A stretch of 64,000 nucleotides of DNA from Bacteroidales bacterium (lineage in GTDB: Bacteria > Bacteroidota > Bacteroidia > Bacteroidales > UBA932): positions 115,383-179,382 of the forward strand of contig SUYN01000003.1 in the NCBI GenBank assembly GCA_015060405.1, given 5' to 3'. The first letter of the stretch is position 1. Every line of letters begins with the position of its first letter. The translations under genes and the position numbers were made by a program. The notes under the pieces are model-generated. The model did not search any database, was not told the DNA's origin, and saw nothing but the letters and a program-made list of their open reading frames with translations. Shown here in pieces: positions 29,975 to 38,463 of this stretch.

Positions 29975-31426
29975 CTACTTCACCTCGTAATATGCCGGCA
30001 TTGAATACATGTCCGGGAGATCAGAACTGAAGAAGGTTGCAGGGTCATCGTACATCGCACGGAAATCGTCCTCGGACGGGTGTCCCGGATATACTGAATA
30101 GAAGTGTCTGTCAGATTCGTTGCTGCCGACGAACTTGTTTCTCCACATCACGATCATGCTTACCCTGCTGCCTTTTGCGCAGGCGAGGATGTGGTCGGTC
30201 CAGTAGTCGGTCCAGTCGAATCCCTCAGGTCCTGTCTCGGTCACTCCGCATGGCTTCATCTTCTCGAGAGAAAGAGCCGACATGGCTGTAAGGTTGCTCT
30301 TGAACGCCTGCTTGTTGCTGTAGTGGTAGCAGTCCATTCCGAGGAAGTCGACATAGTCGTCTCCAGGCCATCTGTGAAGGAGCCTTCCCTTCACTCCGTT
30401 GCCGTAGTCTGCATCCATCTGTGGAGAGATGGCATAGATGAAGTTGTGCACTCCCTTGACGTCACGCAGATAAGTCACGGTGAAACGCCAGAATTCGATG
30501 AACTCTGCCTCAGTGGTACATTTAGAACTCCACCACGACCATGTCTGGGTGTGCTCGTGATAAGGACGGAATATTATAGGAATGAGCTTTCCGTCAGAAC
30601 CTTTGAGGTTGTTCGCGAAATCAGCGCATCTGTCAAGCCACTGAAGGTATTTTGTACGGGTCGCACTGCCTTCGGTAAGGATGTTCTTCACGACTTCATT
30701 GTTGGAGTTGTCCCATGAATCTCCTCCGGTGAGGGGATTGTTGAGGTGACAGCATGCCGTGATGACTTCTCCTCTGTCGTAGGCCTCGATGATCACTCGG
30801 CGCCTGATCTCGTTCGCCTGGCTGCCATGCCTGTTGTCCATGATTTCAGCGAAATCCACGCTGAACACGCCAGGATAGTCGCCGCATACTGCCTTGGTGT
30901 CGGAGTTGCCCGGTTCGTCGTACCAGTATCTTCCGTACCAGAGGTCGTCGTGGTGGCCGAACATGAATCCTTTCTCAGCCAAGGCCCAGAGATTGGCATA
31001 CAGAGCCTTTGTCTCAGGAGTGGCGTTCTTGTCGACGATCTTGAGAGAGACGGTAGGGTGAGGATTGGCGGTCTGTGTGACGGTAACCATCTTATAATAG
31101 TATCTGTCGGCAGCGTCGCCTATCTTTACCTTTCCTTCACGTGATGAGGTGTGCCTGTTCTCCTCGACGGTGAACCACACCTTGTCTCCTTCGATCCTGT
31201 CGAACTCTATCCAGTCTACCTGTGAATCTGCAGTGAGGGTGAAGTTGGCCTTCGCATCCACAGCGAATGAACCTGCATTATGAGCGATCTCGACTGTTTC
31301 GGCCACAGTCAGGCTTCTTGAGTCAGAAGGCTCCGGCTCCGGTGTCTGGCTGTTACCGGAACAAGACAGCAAGGCCACCAGTGAAGCGGCCATCGATAAG
31401 ACTGTTATGCTCATAGTTCCGGACAT
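29975..31426 (-). CDS. BACON-GH26 endo-beta-mannanase, lipoprotein
   Basis: The 483-residue lipoprotein (signal ending VALLSCSGN) has a BACON-like beta-sandwich at about 35-120 (AGSFAVDAKANFTLTADSQVDW) and a GH26 TIM barrel from about 130. The acid/base is Glu291 in FRPYHEHTQTW and the nucleophile Glu397 in VTETG; GHHDDLWYG and DCYHYSN are also GH26-like. GH26 enzymes are mostly endo-beta-1,4-mannanases. This enzyme is the main reason to assign the locus to beta-mannan. With a lipid anchor and a BACON spacer it probably works on the outer surface, cutting polymer for SusCD. It is the second gene of the operon, 3 bases after the first. Confidence 0.92.
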   Translation of the reverse strand: MSGTMSITVLSMAASLVALLSCSGNSQTPEPEPSDSRSLTVAETVEIAHNAGSFAVDAKANFTLTADSQVDWIEFDRIEGDKVWFTVEENRHTSSREGKVKIGDAADRYYYKMVTVTQTANPHPTVSLKIVDKNATPETKALYANLWALAEKGFMFGHHDDLWYGRYWYDEPGNSDTKAVCGDYPGVFSVDFAEIMDNRHGSQANEIRRRVIIEAYDRGEVITACCHLNNPLTGGDSWDNSNNEVVKNILTEGSATRTKYLQWLDRCADFANNLKGSDGKLIPIIFRPYHEHTQTWSWWSSKCTTEAEFIEFWRFTVTYLRDVKGVHNFIYAISPQMDADYGNGVKGRLLHRWPGDDYVDFLGMDCYHYSNKQAFKSNLTAMSALSLEKMKPCGVTETGPEGFDWTDYWTDHILACAKGSRVSMIVMWRNKFVGSNESDRHFYSVYPGHPSEDDFRAMYDDPATFFSSDLPDMYSMPAYYEVK

Positions 31427-31429
31427 TGC

Positions 31430-32470
31430 TTATTGTGCTAGAAGTTCAGAGTGGTTCTCCAGAGGATCGTCAGTGTCCTTCCGGACAAGCCAGAATGTGT
31501 TACGGACATTGTCGGTGAACCATCTTGAGTCAGGCCAGTTGTAGTCGATCACATCGAACGGGCCCGGATGGCTTCGGCCGAATGCGAGCACAGGGACAGT
31601 GATGGTCTGGGTCGAGAATGTGTAGTCTCCGGCTTCATAGAGATTGACAGTCCAGAGTGGATTCTCGTAATTCTCATCCTCGTAAGCATACACTACGATG
31701 CTTCCGTCGCCCGGTTTTCCCCAGCGGCTCTTTCCTATAGGGAAGATGCGGTACTTGCCGTTCATGTCGTTCCAGTTCTGATACATGTAGTTGGCATACT
31801 TGCCGTCAGGACCGGCTTCGTTGAAGAGGGTTCCGAATGTGGCTCCTGTCTCGGCGTCTGCTTCCTCAAGTCTGAAGCTGAGGATGTTGTCGTCTTCGTC
31901 AGTAGGCATGTAGCCGTCGCCCCAATGCCACCATTTGTCCATTACGGTAGACCTTACCTCGGCATCGTCCCATCCTCCGTGGATGATGAATGCGCTCATA
32001 GGGGCGCTTGCGTCGAGGAGTCCTCCGATCTGAGTGAAGCTGTAGGTTCCCTCGAGAGGGTCCTTGAACTGCGAGTAGCTGATGGTGTAGGTACGCGTCT
32101 CGCCGTTGTAGGCAGTGACGGTGAAGTCCGCAGTGCCGTCGCTCAGGTCGATCGTGCTGCCGGGAGCTATGTCCGCCTTAGGGCAATACTCGCTGTCCGG
32201 GAACTCAAAGTCTAGGGCGACCACCTTTACCGCGGACATGTCGAGTCCTCCGGTAATCAGACTTACCACAACTGATCCCTCCTGGTCGTTGCGCCAGTTG
32301 TCGGTAATGACAGCCGCACCGATCTGTGACTCGAGTCGCAGATTCACCGGTGTACGCTCGCGAAGCCAAGGATCAATCAGTTCTTCAGTGTTGCGCGGCT
32401 GCTCTTCACATGAAGAGAAGGCCAGGACTGCAACAGCTGCAAGAAACAGATGTCTTAAATTCTTCTTCAT
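31430..32470 (-). CDS. Surface lipoprotein, candidate glycan-binding protein, first gene of the mannan operon
   Basis: The start is set at 32470. It gives a lipoprotein signal (MKKNLRHLFLAAVAVLAFSSCEE), whereas the longer frame to 32536 would begin inside the -7 promoter motif. The 346 residues hold a DUF5018-like or cadherin-like region (about 25-135, repeated beta strands, INLRLES, TYTISYSQF) and a C-terminal domain (139-346). That domain is distantly similar to the two repeats of the 707-residue lipoprotein: EGTY opening, DKWWHW, PDGKY, FPIGKSRW, closing W(L)VRKD. With no catalytic motif it is a candidate mannan-binding surface protein that presents polymer to GH26. Confidence 0.78.
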   Translation of the reverse strand: MKKNLRHLFLAAVAVLAFSSCEEQPRNTEELIDPWLRERTPVNLRLESQIGAAVITDNWRNDQEGSVVVSLITGGLDMSAVKVVALDFEFPDSEYCPKADIAPGSTIDLSDGTADFTVTAYNGETRTYTISYSQFKDPLEGTYSFTQIGGLLDASAPMSAFIIHGGWDDAEVRSTVMDKWWHWGDGYMPTDEDDNILSFRLEEADAETGATFGTLFNEAGPDGKYANYMYQNWNDMNGKYRIFPIGKSRWGKPGDGSIVVYAYEDENYENPLWTVNLYEAGDYTFSTQTITVPVLAFGRSHPGPFDVIDYNWPDSRWFTDNVRNTFWLVRKDTDDPLENHSELLAQ

Positions 32471-32533
32471 AACGTGGTGTTTTAGTTTGTATTTTTGGTT
32501 AATAGTTTCCGCCGTCAAGGCATAATAAGTACA

Positions 32534-32541
32534 CAAAAGTA
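32534..32541 (-). promoter_or_regulatory. -7 promoter motif of the minus-strand mannan operon
   Basis: On the minus strand it reads TACTTTTG, a full TAnnTTTG match, 64 bases before the lipoprotein start at 32470. A TTTG at normal -33 spacing is absent, as expected for an activator-dependent promoter. Its position supports the shorter start of the first gene. Confidence 0.55.
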
Positions 32542-32582
32542 ATTTTTGTGGACAGGACGCGGGTTGTGACTTCGGTCAAATG

Positions 32583-32639
32583 ATTGTACATTTTTGAACG
32601 TTATGGAAAATGCATAACCATCCGACAAAAAAGTACAAT
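32583..32639. promoter_or_regulatory. Nested dyad between the divergent mannan operons (two inverted 14-bp boxes)
   Basis: Box A at 32583-32596 (+) reads ATTGTACATTTTTG and box B at 32626-32639 (-) reads ATTGTACTTTTTTG. They face each other as an inverted repeat with one mismatch. An inner inverted repeat GTTATG/CATAAC lies at 32600-32605 and 32613-32618. A third box with the same core stands before the AraC gene. Candidate operator for the local AraC-type regulator. Confidence 0.6.
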
Positions 32640-32660
32640 GCCCCGAGGAATATAATTCGG

Positions 32661-32668
32661 TAACTTCG
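32661..32668 (+). promoter_or_regulatory. Possible -7 motif of the plus-strand operon
   Basis: TAACTTCG matches TAnnTTTG at seven of eight positions, 51 bases before the esterase start and 21 bases after box B of the dyad. An imperfect inverted repeat of 9-bp arms (32672-32693, GATGGA/TCCATC core) lies just downstream, in the expected 5' leader. Confidence 0.45.
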
Positions 32669-32719
32669 CGGTCAGATGGAAATATCCATCAGAAAACGAC
32701 CACATTAATCGATGACACT

Positions 32720-34339
32720 ATGAGAAATACGGGTTTATTGTGCCTTCTGGCGGCAGCGGCTGTGCTGTCGTCGTGCGCAGGAGAGAAGGGGAGAGTCTAT
32801 CCCCTGTCAAGGCAGCAGGTGTATATAGGTGAAGACATCGCTGTGACAGAAACGGCCTACGGAAAGGTGCGCGGCTACATCCTTCACGATGTGTACTGCT
32901 TCCATGGCATTCCTTACGGGGCTCCGACATCCGGGGCAAACCGCTTCATGCCTCCTCAGCCGCCCCAGCCTTGGGACGGCGTCCGTCCGGCAGTGGCATT
33001 CGGAGAATCAGCCCCGCAGGAATATTATGACCGTCGCCCGGAGTCTTACTATATGTTCACTGACCACTGGAACTATGACATGATGGGCGAAGACTGCCTG
33101 AGGCTGAATGTGTGGAGCCCGGGCCTGAAGGACGGAGGAAAGCGTCCGGTGCTCGTCTGGCTTCATGGAGGCGGATTTGCCAAGGGAAACGGCATAGAGC
33201 AGGACGGCTACAATGGAGAGAATATCGCCCGCAGGGGAGACATTGTCTTCTGCTCGGTGAACCATCGCCTCAATGCCTTCGGTTTCAGCGACTTCTCGTC
33301 GGTGGGAGGAGAGAAGTACAGACACTCTGCAAATGTGGGTATGCTTGACATCGTGGCGGCCCTTGAATGGGTGAGAGATAATATAGAGAACTTCGGAGGA
33401 GATCCTTCCAACGTCACCATCATGGGACAGTCGGGAGGCGGTTCGAAGGTGAGCATGCTTTGCGCCATGCCTGCAGCCAAAGGACTGTTCCATAAGGCTG
33501 TAGCCCTAAGCGGAGATGCTACACGTGCAAACGACTCCCGCTATTCTGCGGCTCTGGGAGAAGCGATACTGCGCGAAGCCTCCCTCAAGCCATCCGAGAT
33601 CGATTCGCTTCAGAACATGCCGTGGGAAGAGTATCTTGCGCTTGCCATGAGGGCGCAGAGAAGCCTCAGGGCGGATTCCGGCTATCGTGCAGGCTTCGCT
33701 CCTGTCGGCAATGACATAGACATCCCTTCTGGCGAGTTCTTCGAAGGGACAACGTCCGATGTGCCTATGCTTCTGTGCAGTACCTTCCATGAGTGGAACC
33801 CCAATAGGGATAATCCTGAATATGAGGATATTACCTTCGAGGGCGTGGCTGAGAAACTCTCCGGAACCTACAAGGACCCCGTGGCTGTGATAAACGGCTA
33901 CCGCGCGGTCTTCCATGATGCACGGCCTGTCGAGATCTGGGCTTTCGCAGTCTCTCACCGCTATGGCATGGTCAAGCTTGCCGATGCGAGATGCCGCCAG
34001 GACGCTCCTGTATATATGGGATGGTTCGGCTGGGAATCCCCTCTGTTTGACGGCCGACACAGGGCCTTCCATTGCATCGACATATCATTCTGGCTCATGA
34101 ACACTGACAGGATGGTGACCCACAATGGCGGAGGAAACGCTCCGTACAGGCTTTCGATGAAGATGTCAGAAGCACTCCTTAACTTCATGCGTACCGGTGT
34201 GCCGTCTGCAAGGCGCCTTCCTGAATGGGAGCCGTACACGACGGAGGAAGGACGGATGATGATACTCGATGACAGATGCTACATGACTTCCGACATCGAC
34301 AAGGAAGCAAGAAGAATAGTAGAGGACAACTGGTTTTAA
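32720..34339 (+). CDS. Carboxylesterase type B family lipoprotein
   Basis: The 539-residue protein has a lipoprotein signal (AVLSSCAGE). It has the alpha/beta-hydrolase fold of type-B carboxylesterases: GKVRGY...[27 protein letters not shown] (oxyanion hole) and the nucleophile elbow GQSGG. The triad is complete: Ser238, Glu358 in FHEW and His451 in AFHCID. Next to mannan enzymes a role removing acetyl or other ester groups from the glycan is reasonable, but the family is broad and specificity cannot be read. It opens the plus-strand operon, 12 bases before the GH30 gene. Confidence 0.86.
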   Translation: MRNTGLLCLLAAAAVLSSCAGEKGRVYPLSRQQVYIGEDIAVTETAYGKVRGYILHDVYCFHGIPYGAPTSGANRFMPPQPPQPWDGVRPAVAFGESAPQEYYDRRPESYYMFTDHWNYDMMGEDCLRLNVWSPGLKDGGKRPVLVWLHGGGFAKGNGIEQDGYNGENIARRGDIVFCSVNHRLNAFGFSDFSSVGGEKYRHSANVGMLDIVAALEWVRDNIENFGGDPSNVTIMGQSGGGSKVSMLCAMPAAKGLFHKAVALSGDATRANDSRYSAALGEAILREASLKPSEIDSLQNMPWEEYLALAMRAQRSLRADSGYRAGFAPVGNDIDIPSGEFFEGTTSDVPMLLCSTFHEWNPNRDNPEYEDITFEGVAEKLSGTYKDPVAVINGYRAVFHDARPVEIWAFAVSHRYGMVKLADARCRQDAPVYMGWFGWESPLFDGRHRAFHCIDISFWLMNTDRMVTHNGGGNAPYRLSMKMSEALLNFMRTGVPSARRLPEWEPYTTEEGRMMILDDRCYMTSDIDKEARRIVEDNWF

Positions 34340-34351
34340 ACGGATAGCGAT

Positions 34352-35824
34352 ATGAAACGTATGATTACAGCAGCGGCCGTGATGCTTTCGGGCATATGCG
34401 TATCTGCACAGACGATATCTTCATGGGTGACCTCACCCGACAGGTCAAATCTCTTCACCCCTCAGGGAAAGGTCGCGGATTTTGAAGAGAAACGTAACGA
34501 AAGGGCGGCCTACATAGTGGTGGATCCTGCAAGGAGCTACCAGACAATGGACGGATTCGGATTTGCCCTGACAGGCGGCAGTGCGGAGCATCTCATGAAG
34601 ATGACTCCTTCGGCACGTCATGAGATCCTCCGTGAGATGTTCGACCCGAAGGAGGGCATGGCGTTCAGCTACATCCGCCTCACCCTCGGAGCCTCAGACC
34701 TCAACAGCTTCGTGTTCTCGTATGATGACCTTCCGGAAGGGAAGGAGGACTTCAAGCTGAAGCATTTCTCGCTGTCCCAGGACCTCAAGGACGTGGTCCC
34801 TGTCATGAATGAGATACTTGGCCTCAATCCTTCCATCAGGATAATGTCCTCTCCTTGGTCCGCTCCTGTGTGGATGAAGGAAAGCGGTGATGTGCGTGGA
34901 GGAAAGCTGCGCAAGGACTGTTACCAGGTCTATGCAGAATACTTTGTGAAGTACGTGCAGGCCATGGAGAAAGAGGGAATCCATATAGATGCTGTCACCA
35001 TCCAGAACGAGCCTCTGAACTCGAGAAACACTCCGAGCATGCCTTGGGACCCTGCAGACCAGGCGGAATTCGTGAAGAATCACCTTGGACCGGAATTCAG
35101 AAAGGCCGGCCTTGACACTGAGATAGTGGTATTCGACCATAACTGTGACCGTCCGGACTATGCCCTTGCGATATATAACGATCCGGAAGCGGCCCAGTAT
35201 GTTTCCGGGGCCGCCTACCACCACTACAGGGGAGACCTCAGCGCCATGTCCTATGTCTATGAGGCCCGTCCGGACAAAAAGATATATTTCACCGAGCAGA
35301 TGACGGTCGAGCGTCCGGGGATGGACCATATCGACATCGCATGGCCGGTAAGGAGGCTCATCATCGGCGTCACCCGCAACTGGAGCAGCAATGTCGTGCT
35401 CTGGAACCTTGCCGCAGACCCGCTGAACGACCCTCATACTGACAACGGAGGCTGCTCCATGTGTCAGGGCGCGATAACCATCGACGGCGACAAGGTCACA
35501 AGAAACCTTGCATATTATGTGATAGCCCACGCATCCAGACTCGTGCCTCCGGGTTCGAAGCGCATCTTCTCCACAGCACCGGGCGAGAGGGCGATCTCCA
35601 TCTGCGAAGACGAGCAGCATCCTCAGATGTGGCGTACCAACGTCATCGAGAAGGCAGATGTTCCCGACAATGTGACCTTTCTCACCCCTCAGGGAAAGAT
35701 TGTGATGATACTTTCTAACGATTCATGGTCGAGAAAGGAGGTAAATATCCAATATAATGGTAAATTTGCAAGGATAAGGCTCGAGCCGGGCTCAGCCGCC
35801 ACTTATGTGTGGGATGCGGAATGA
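34352..35824 (+). CDS. GH30-family glycoside hydrolase
   Basis: The 490-residue exported protein (signal MLSGICVSAQ) has the GH30 (beta/alpha)8 barrel and side beta domain. Motifs are YQTMDGFGFALTGGSA, SYIRLTLGASD, IMSSPWSAPVWMK, acid/base Glu220 in TIQNEPL, nucleophile Glu315 in YFTEQM, and LVPPGSKRI near the C-terminus. The sequence looks closest to the glucosylceramidase/beta-1,6-glucanase part of GH30. In a mannan locus a beta-glucosidase-type activity on glucomannan fragments is one possibility. Specificity is open. It is probably periplasmic, and the gene overlaps nothing. Confidence 0.88.
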   Translation: MKRMITAAAVMLSGICVSAQTISSWVTSPDRSNLFTPQGKVADFEEKRNERAAYIVVDPARSYQTMDGFGFALTGGSAEHLMKMTPSARHEILREMFDPKEGMAFSYIRLTLGASDLNSFVFSYDDLPEGKEDFKLKHFSLSQDLKDVVPVMNEILGLNPSIRIMSSPWSAPVWMKESGDVRGGKLRKDCYQVYAEYFVKYVQAMEKEGIHIDAVTIQNEPLNSRNTPSMPWDPADQAEFVKNHLGPEFRKAGLDTEIVVFDHNCDRPDYALAIYNDPEAAQYVSGAAYHHYRGDLSAMSYVYEARPDKKIYFTEQMTVERPGMDHIDIAWPVRRLIIGVTRNWSSNVVLWNLAADPLNDPHTDNGGCSMCQGAITIDGDKVTRNLAYYVIAHASRLVPPGSKRIFSTAPGERAISICEDEQHPQMWRTNVIEKADVPDNVTFLTPQGKIVMILSNDSWSRKEVNIQYNGKFARIRLEPGSAATYVWDAE

Positions 35825-35832
35825 TCTGACAT

Positions 35833-37416
35833 ATGAAAGGTTTCTCATTAGGAATAATTGACATGATCATAATAGCCCTCTACCTGGTCTTCATAACCTG
35901 GTGGGGGCTTCGTCATGGAAAGAGCAAGGATGCAGGGTCCTATTTCCTTGCCGGAAGGACGATGCCATGGTGGGTCGTGGGACTCTCGCTCTTTGCCGCC
36001 AGCATCTCCAGCACCACCCTCATCGGGCAGTCTGCCGATGCCTACCACACTGGCATAGCCGTATTTAACTACAACCTCACCGGAGGTGTGATAGTGATGG
36101 TGTTCTTCGCCATATTCCTGCTTCCGCTGTACATAAAGTCCGGGATCTTCACCATCCCCGAGTTTCTTGAAAAACGATACGACAAGCGTTCGAGGTTCTA
36201 TTTCTCGGCAATCAGCATCGTAGGGAACGTCTTTCTGGATGCGGCCGGAGCGATGTACGCCGCCGCGCTTATAATCAAGCTTATATTCCCGTCCGCAGAC
36301 CTTGGACTCATCATATGCATCTTCGCCCTCCTTGCTGCATCGTACACCATCCCGGGCGGCCTTTCTTCTGCCATCAGTGCGGAACTGATCCAGGCCGTCA
36401 TACTCATAGCCGGCTCGGTGATACTCACGGCCGTATGCTTCCTCTCCGGGGGCGGGGAATATATTGCAGGCCTGATGAGCGACGGTGATGTGTCCATGAA
36501 GCTTGTCCGTCCTATGGACGATCCGGCGACTCCTTGGCTGGGCCTCTTCATAGGCATGCCGATTTCCGGCCTCTATTTCTGGGCCAACAACCAGACCCTG
36601 GTCCAGAGAGTCCTCAGTGCGAAAAGTGTCAACGAAGGCCGTAAGGGTGTCATGTTCTGCGGTTTCCTCACCCTTCTGACCCTCTTCATCATCATATTCC
36701 CGGGCGTGATGGCGCGCCATTTCTTCCCCGGGATAGACAATCCGGACATGGTCTATCCGATGATGGTCATGAAACTCCTTCCGGCCGGCCTGCTGGGTGT
36801 CTTGCTGTCGGCAATGCTTGCCGCCCTGATGTCCACCCTCAGCGCCATCCTGAATTCGGCTTCCACGCTTTTCACCATGGACTTCTATGCCCAGATGAAG
36901 CCCGGAGCGGATTCACGCACCCTGGTCCGTACCGGAAAGATCGCCACGGTGGTCATCCTGGTCATAGCTGCATTGTGGGCTCCGAACATCAGCCGCTTCG
37001 ATTCACTCCTGAAGTACTACCAGGAGATGATATCGTATATAGCTCCGCCTGTGGTGGCTGCCTTCCTGACCGGCATCTTCTCACGCAGGACCAATGCCGA
37101 CGGCGCCTTTGCAGGCCTGATCAGCGGACTGGTACTCGCAGTGATCCTCCTGTTCTTCAGGGAGGATATATTCGGTGACCTTCACTTCCTCTTCATGATA
37201 CCGATACTGTTCCTATTCAGCATTCTTGTCATCTGCCTCGTCAGTCTGAAGTCTCCGGCTCCAGGGCAGGACAGACTCGAGAACACCGTATTCTCCTTCA
37301 AGGATTTCAGGGAGGAAGGCAGACAGATGCGAGGAACACCATTGTGGAACAATTATCGTGTCTGGGGAACAGCGCTGGTTATCGTCAGTCTGCTGCTTTT
37401 GGTTGTATTCAGTTAA
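35833..37416 (+). CDS. Sodium:solute symporter (SSS family)
   Basis: This 527-residue inner-membrane protein has about 14 hydrophobic helices and typical SSS segments: SYFLAGRTMPWWVVGLSLFAASIS near the N-terminus, SAISAELIQAVILIAG and GLFIGMPISGLYFWANNQTLVQRVL. It resembles sugar symporters of the SGLT type. Lying between GH30 and GH130, it probably carries manno-oligosaccharide or mannobiose from periplasm to cytosol for the GH130 enzyme. This matches the known Bacteroides arrangement in which a symporter accompanies GH130. Substrate is inference. Confidence 0.88.
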   Translation: MKGFSLGIIDMIIIALYLVFITWWGLRHGKSKDAGSYFLAGRTMPWWVVGLSLFAASISSTTLIGQSADAYHTGIAVFNYNLTGGVIVMVFFAIFLLPLYIKSGIFTIPEFLEKRYDKRSRFYFSAISIVGNVFLDAAGAMYAAALIIKLIFPSADLGLIICIFALLAASYTIPGGLSSAISAELIQAVILIAGSVILTAVCFLSGGGEYIAGLMSDGDVSMKLVRPMDDPATPWLGLFIGMPISGLYFWANNQTLVQRVLSAKSVNEGRKGVMFCGFLTLLTLFIIIFPGVMARHFFPGIDNPDMVYPMMVMKLLPAGLLGVLLSAMLAALMSTLSAILNSASTLFTMDFYAQMKPGADSRTLVRTGKIATVVILVIAALWAPNISRFDSLLKYYQEMISYIAPPVVAAFLTGIFSRRTNADGAFAGLISGLVLAVILLFFREDIFGDLHFLFMIPILFLFSILVICLVSLKSPAPGQDRLENTVFSFKDFREEGRQMRGTPLWNNYRVWGTALVIVSLLLLVVFS

Positions 37417-37428
37417 AAATGTCGATTT

Positions 37429-38463
37429 ATGAAACTTACTAAGTATGAGCATAATCCCATACTTTCTCCCAATCCGGCCAATCAATGGGAGAATCTGGTG
37501 ACCTGCAATCCGGGAGTCATCTATGACGACGGAGTATTCTATATGCTGTACCGGGCTGCGGGTGATGATCCCGAGCATGTGATACGTCTCGGTCTGGCGA
37601 CAAGTACCGACGGCTTCCATTTTGAGCGCGCCTGCGTGACCCCGGTCTTCAGCCCGAGCGCCGACGGCCCCGATGCAGGATGTGTCGAGGATCCGAGGAT
37701 AGTCAAGTTCGGGGATGAATTCTATGTGACCTATGCCTACAGGATCCATCATCCCGGACAGTACTGGACCTTCCCTCATGATGTAGTGCTCCTTCCTGAA
37801 TGTGGCGAAGATTCACCCATGTCCCTGAAAAGCAACATAGGCAACACCGGTCTTGCCGTGACCAAGGACTTCCGTACCTTCAGAAGGTTGGGAAGGATCA
37901 CTTCTCCGGTGCTTGATGACAGGGATGTGATCCTCTTTCCTGAAAAGGTGGGAGGAAAGTATGTGCTCATGCACAGGCCGAAGCAGTATGTCGGTGCCAG
38001 ATACGGGGTGGATTATCCTTCCATATGGATAAAGTTCTCGGATGACATAATGGACTGGGAAGGCAAGGAAAGCCATCTCCTCATCACCGGAAGAAAAGGC
38101 AGCTGGGAGGAGAAGATAGGCGGCAGCACTCCTCCCGTCCTGACCGAAGACGGCTGGCTTGTACTTTATCATGGAGTAGCCGGCGGCGACAAGGCCGAGT
38201 ATTGCGTCGGCGCCATGCTCCTCGACAAGGATGATCCTCTTAAGGTCATAGCGAGGACGAAAGAACCGATAATGTGTCCTGAATATCCGTATGAGACGGA
38301 CGGATTCTACAGCCGTTGCATCTTCCCTGTGGGCAATGTGGTCCTGGACGGGATTCTGTATGTCTACTACGGAGCCGCTGACAGGTTTGTCGGTGTAGCC
38401 ACCTGCCCATTGAATGAATTGTTGGATTATCTCAAGAACGAATGTCTATGCTCAGAAGAATAA
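37429..38463 (+). CDS. GH130 beta-mannoside phosphorylase/mannosidase
   Basis: The 344-residue protein has no signal peptide, so it acts in the cytosol. The five-bladed propeller of GH130 is evident: CNPGVIYDDGVFYMLYRA, IRLGLATSTDGFHF, and GCVEDPRIV with catalytic Asp88, followed by GWLVLYHGV and FVGVATCPL. GH130 enzymes phosphorolyse (or in some subgroups hydrolyse) beta-mannosides. It is shorter than the mannosylglucose phosphorylase group, so a manno-oligosaccharide phosphorylase is more likely, but the subfamily is not resolved here. No mannobiose 2-epimerase gene is present in the window. The stop overlaps the next gene by 22 bases. Confidence 0.9.
   Translation: MKLTKYEHNPILSPNPANQWENLVTCNPGVIYDDGVFYMLYRAAGDDPEHVIRLGLATSTDGFHFERACVTPVFSPSADGPDAGCVEDPRIVKFGDEFYVTYAYRIHHPGQYWTFPHDVVLLPECGEDSPMSLKSNIGNTGLAVTKDFRTFRRLGRITSPVLDDRDVILFPEKVGGKYVLMHRPKQYVGARYGVDYPSIWIKFSDDIMDWEGKESHLLITGRKGSWEEKIGGSTPPVLTEDGWLVLYHGVAGGDKAEYCVGAMLLDKDDPLKVIARTKEPIMCPEYPYETDGFYSRCIFPVGNVVLDGILYVYYGAADRFVGVATCPLNELLDYLKNECLCSEE

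Noticed and set aside
34694..35620. Minus-strand frame of 308 codons opposite the GH30 gene
   Set aside because: The plus strand shows both GH30 catalytic glutamates and full length. The antisense frame has no family resemblance.
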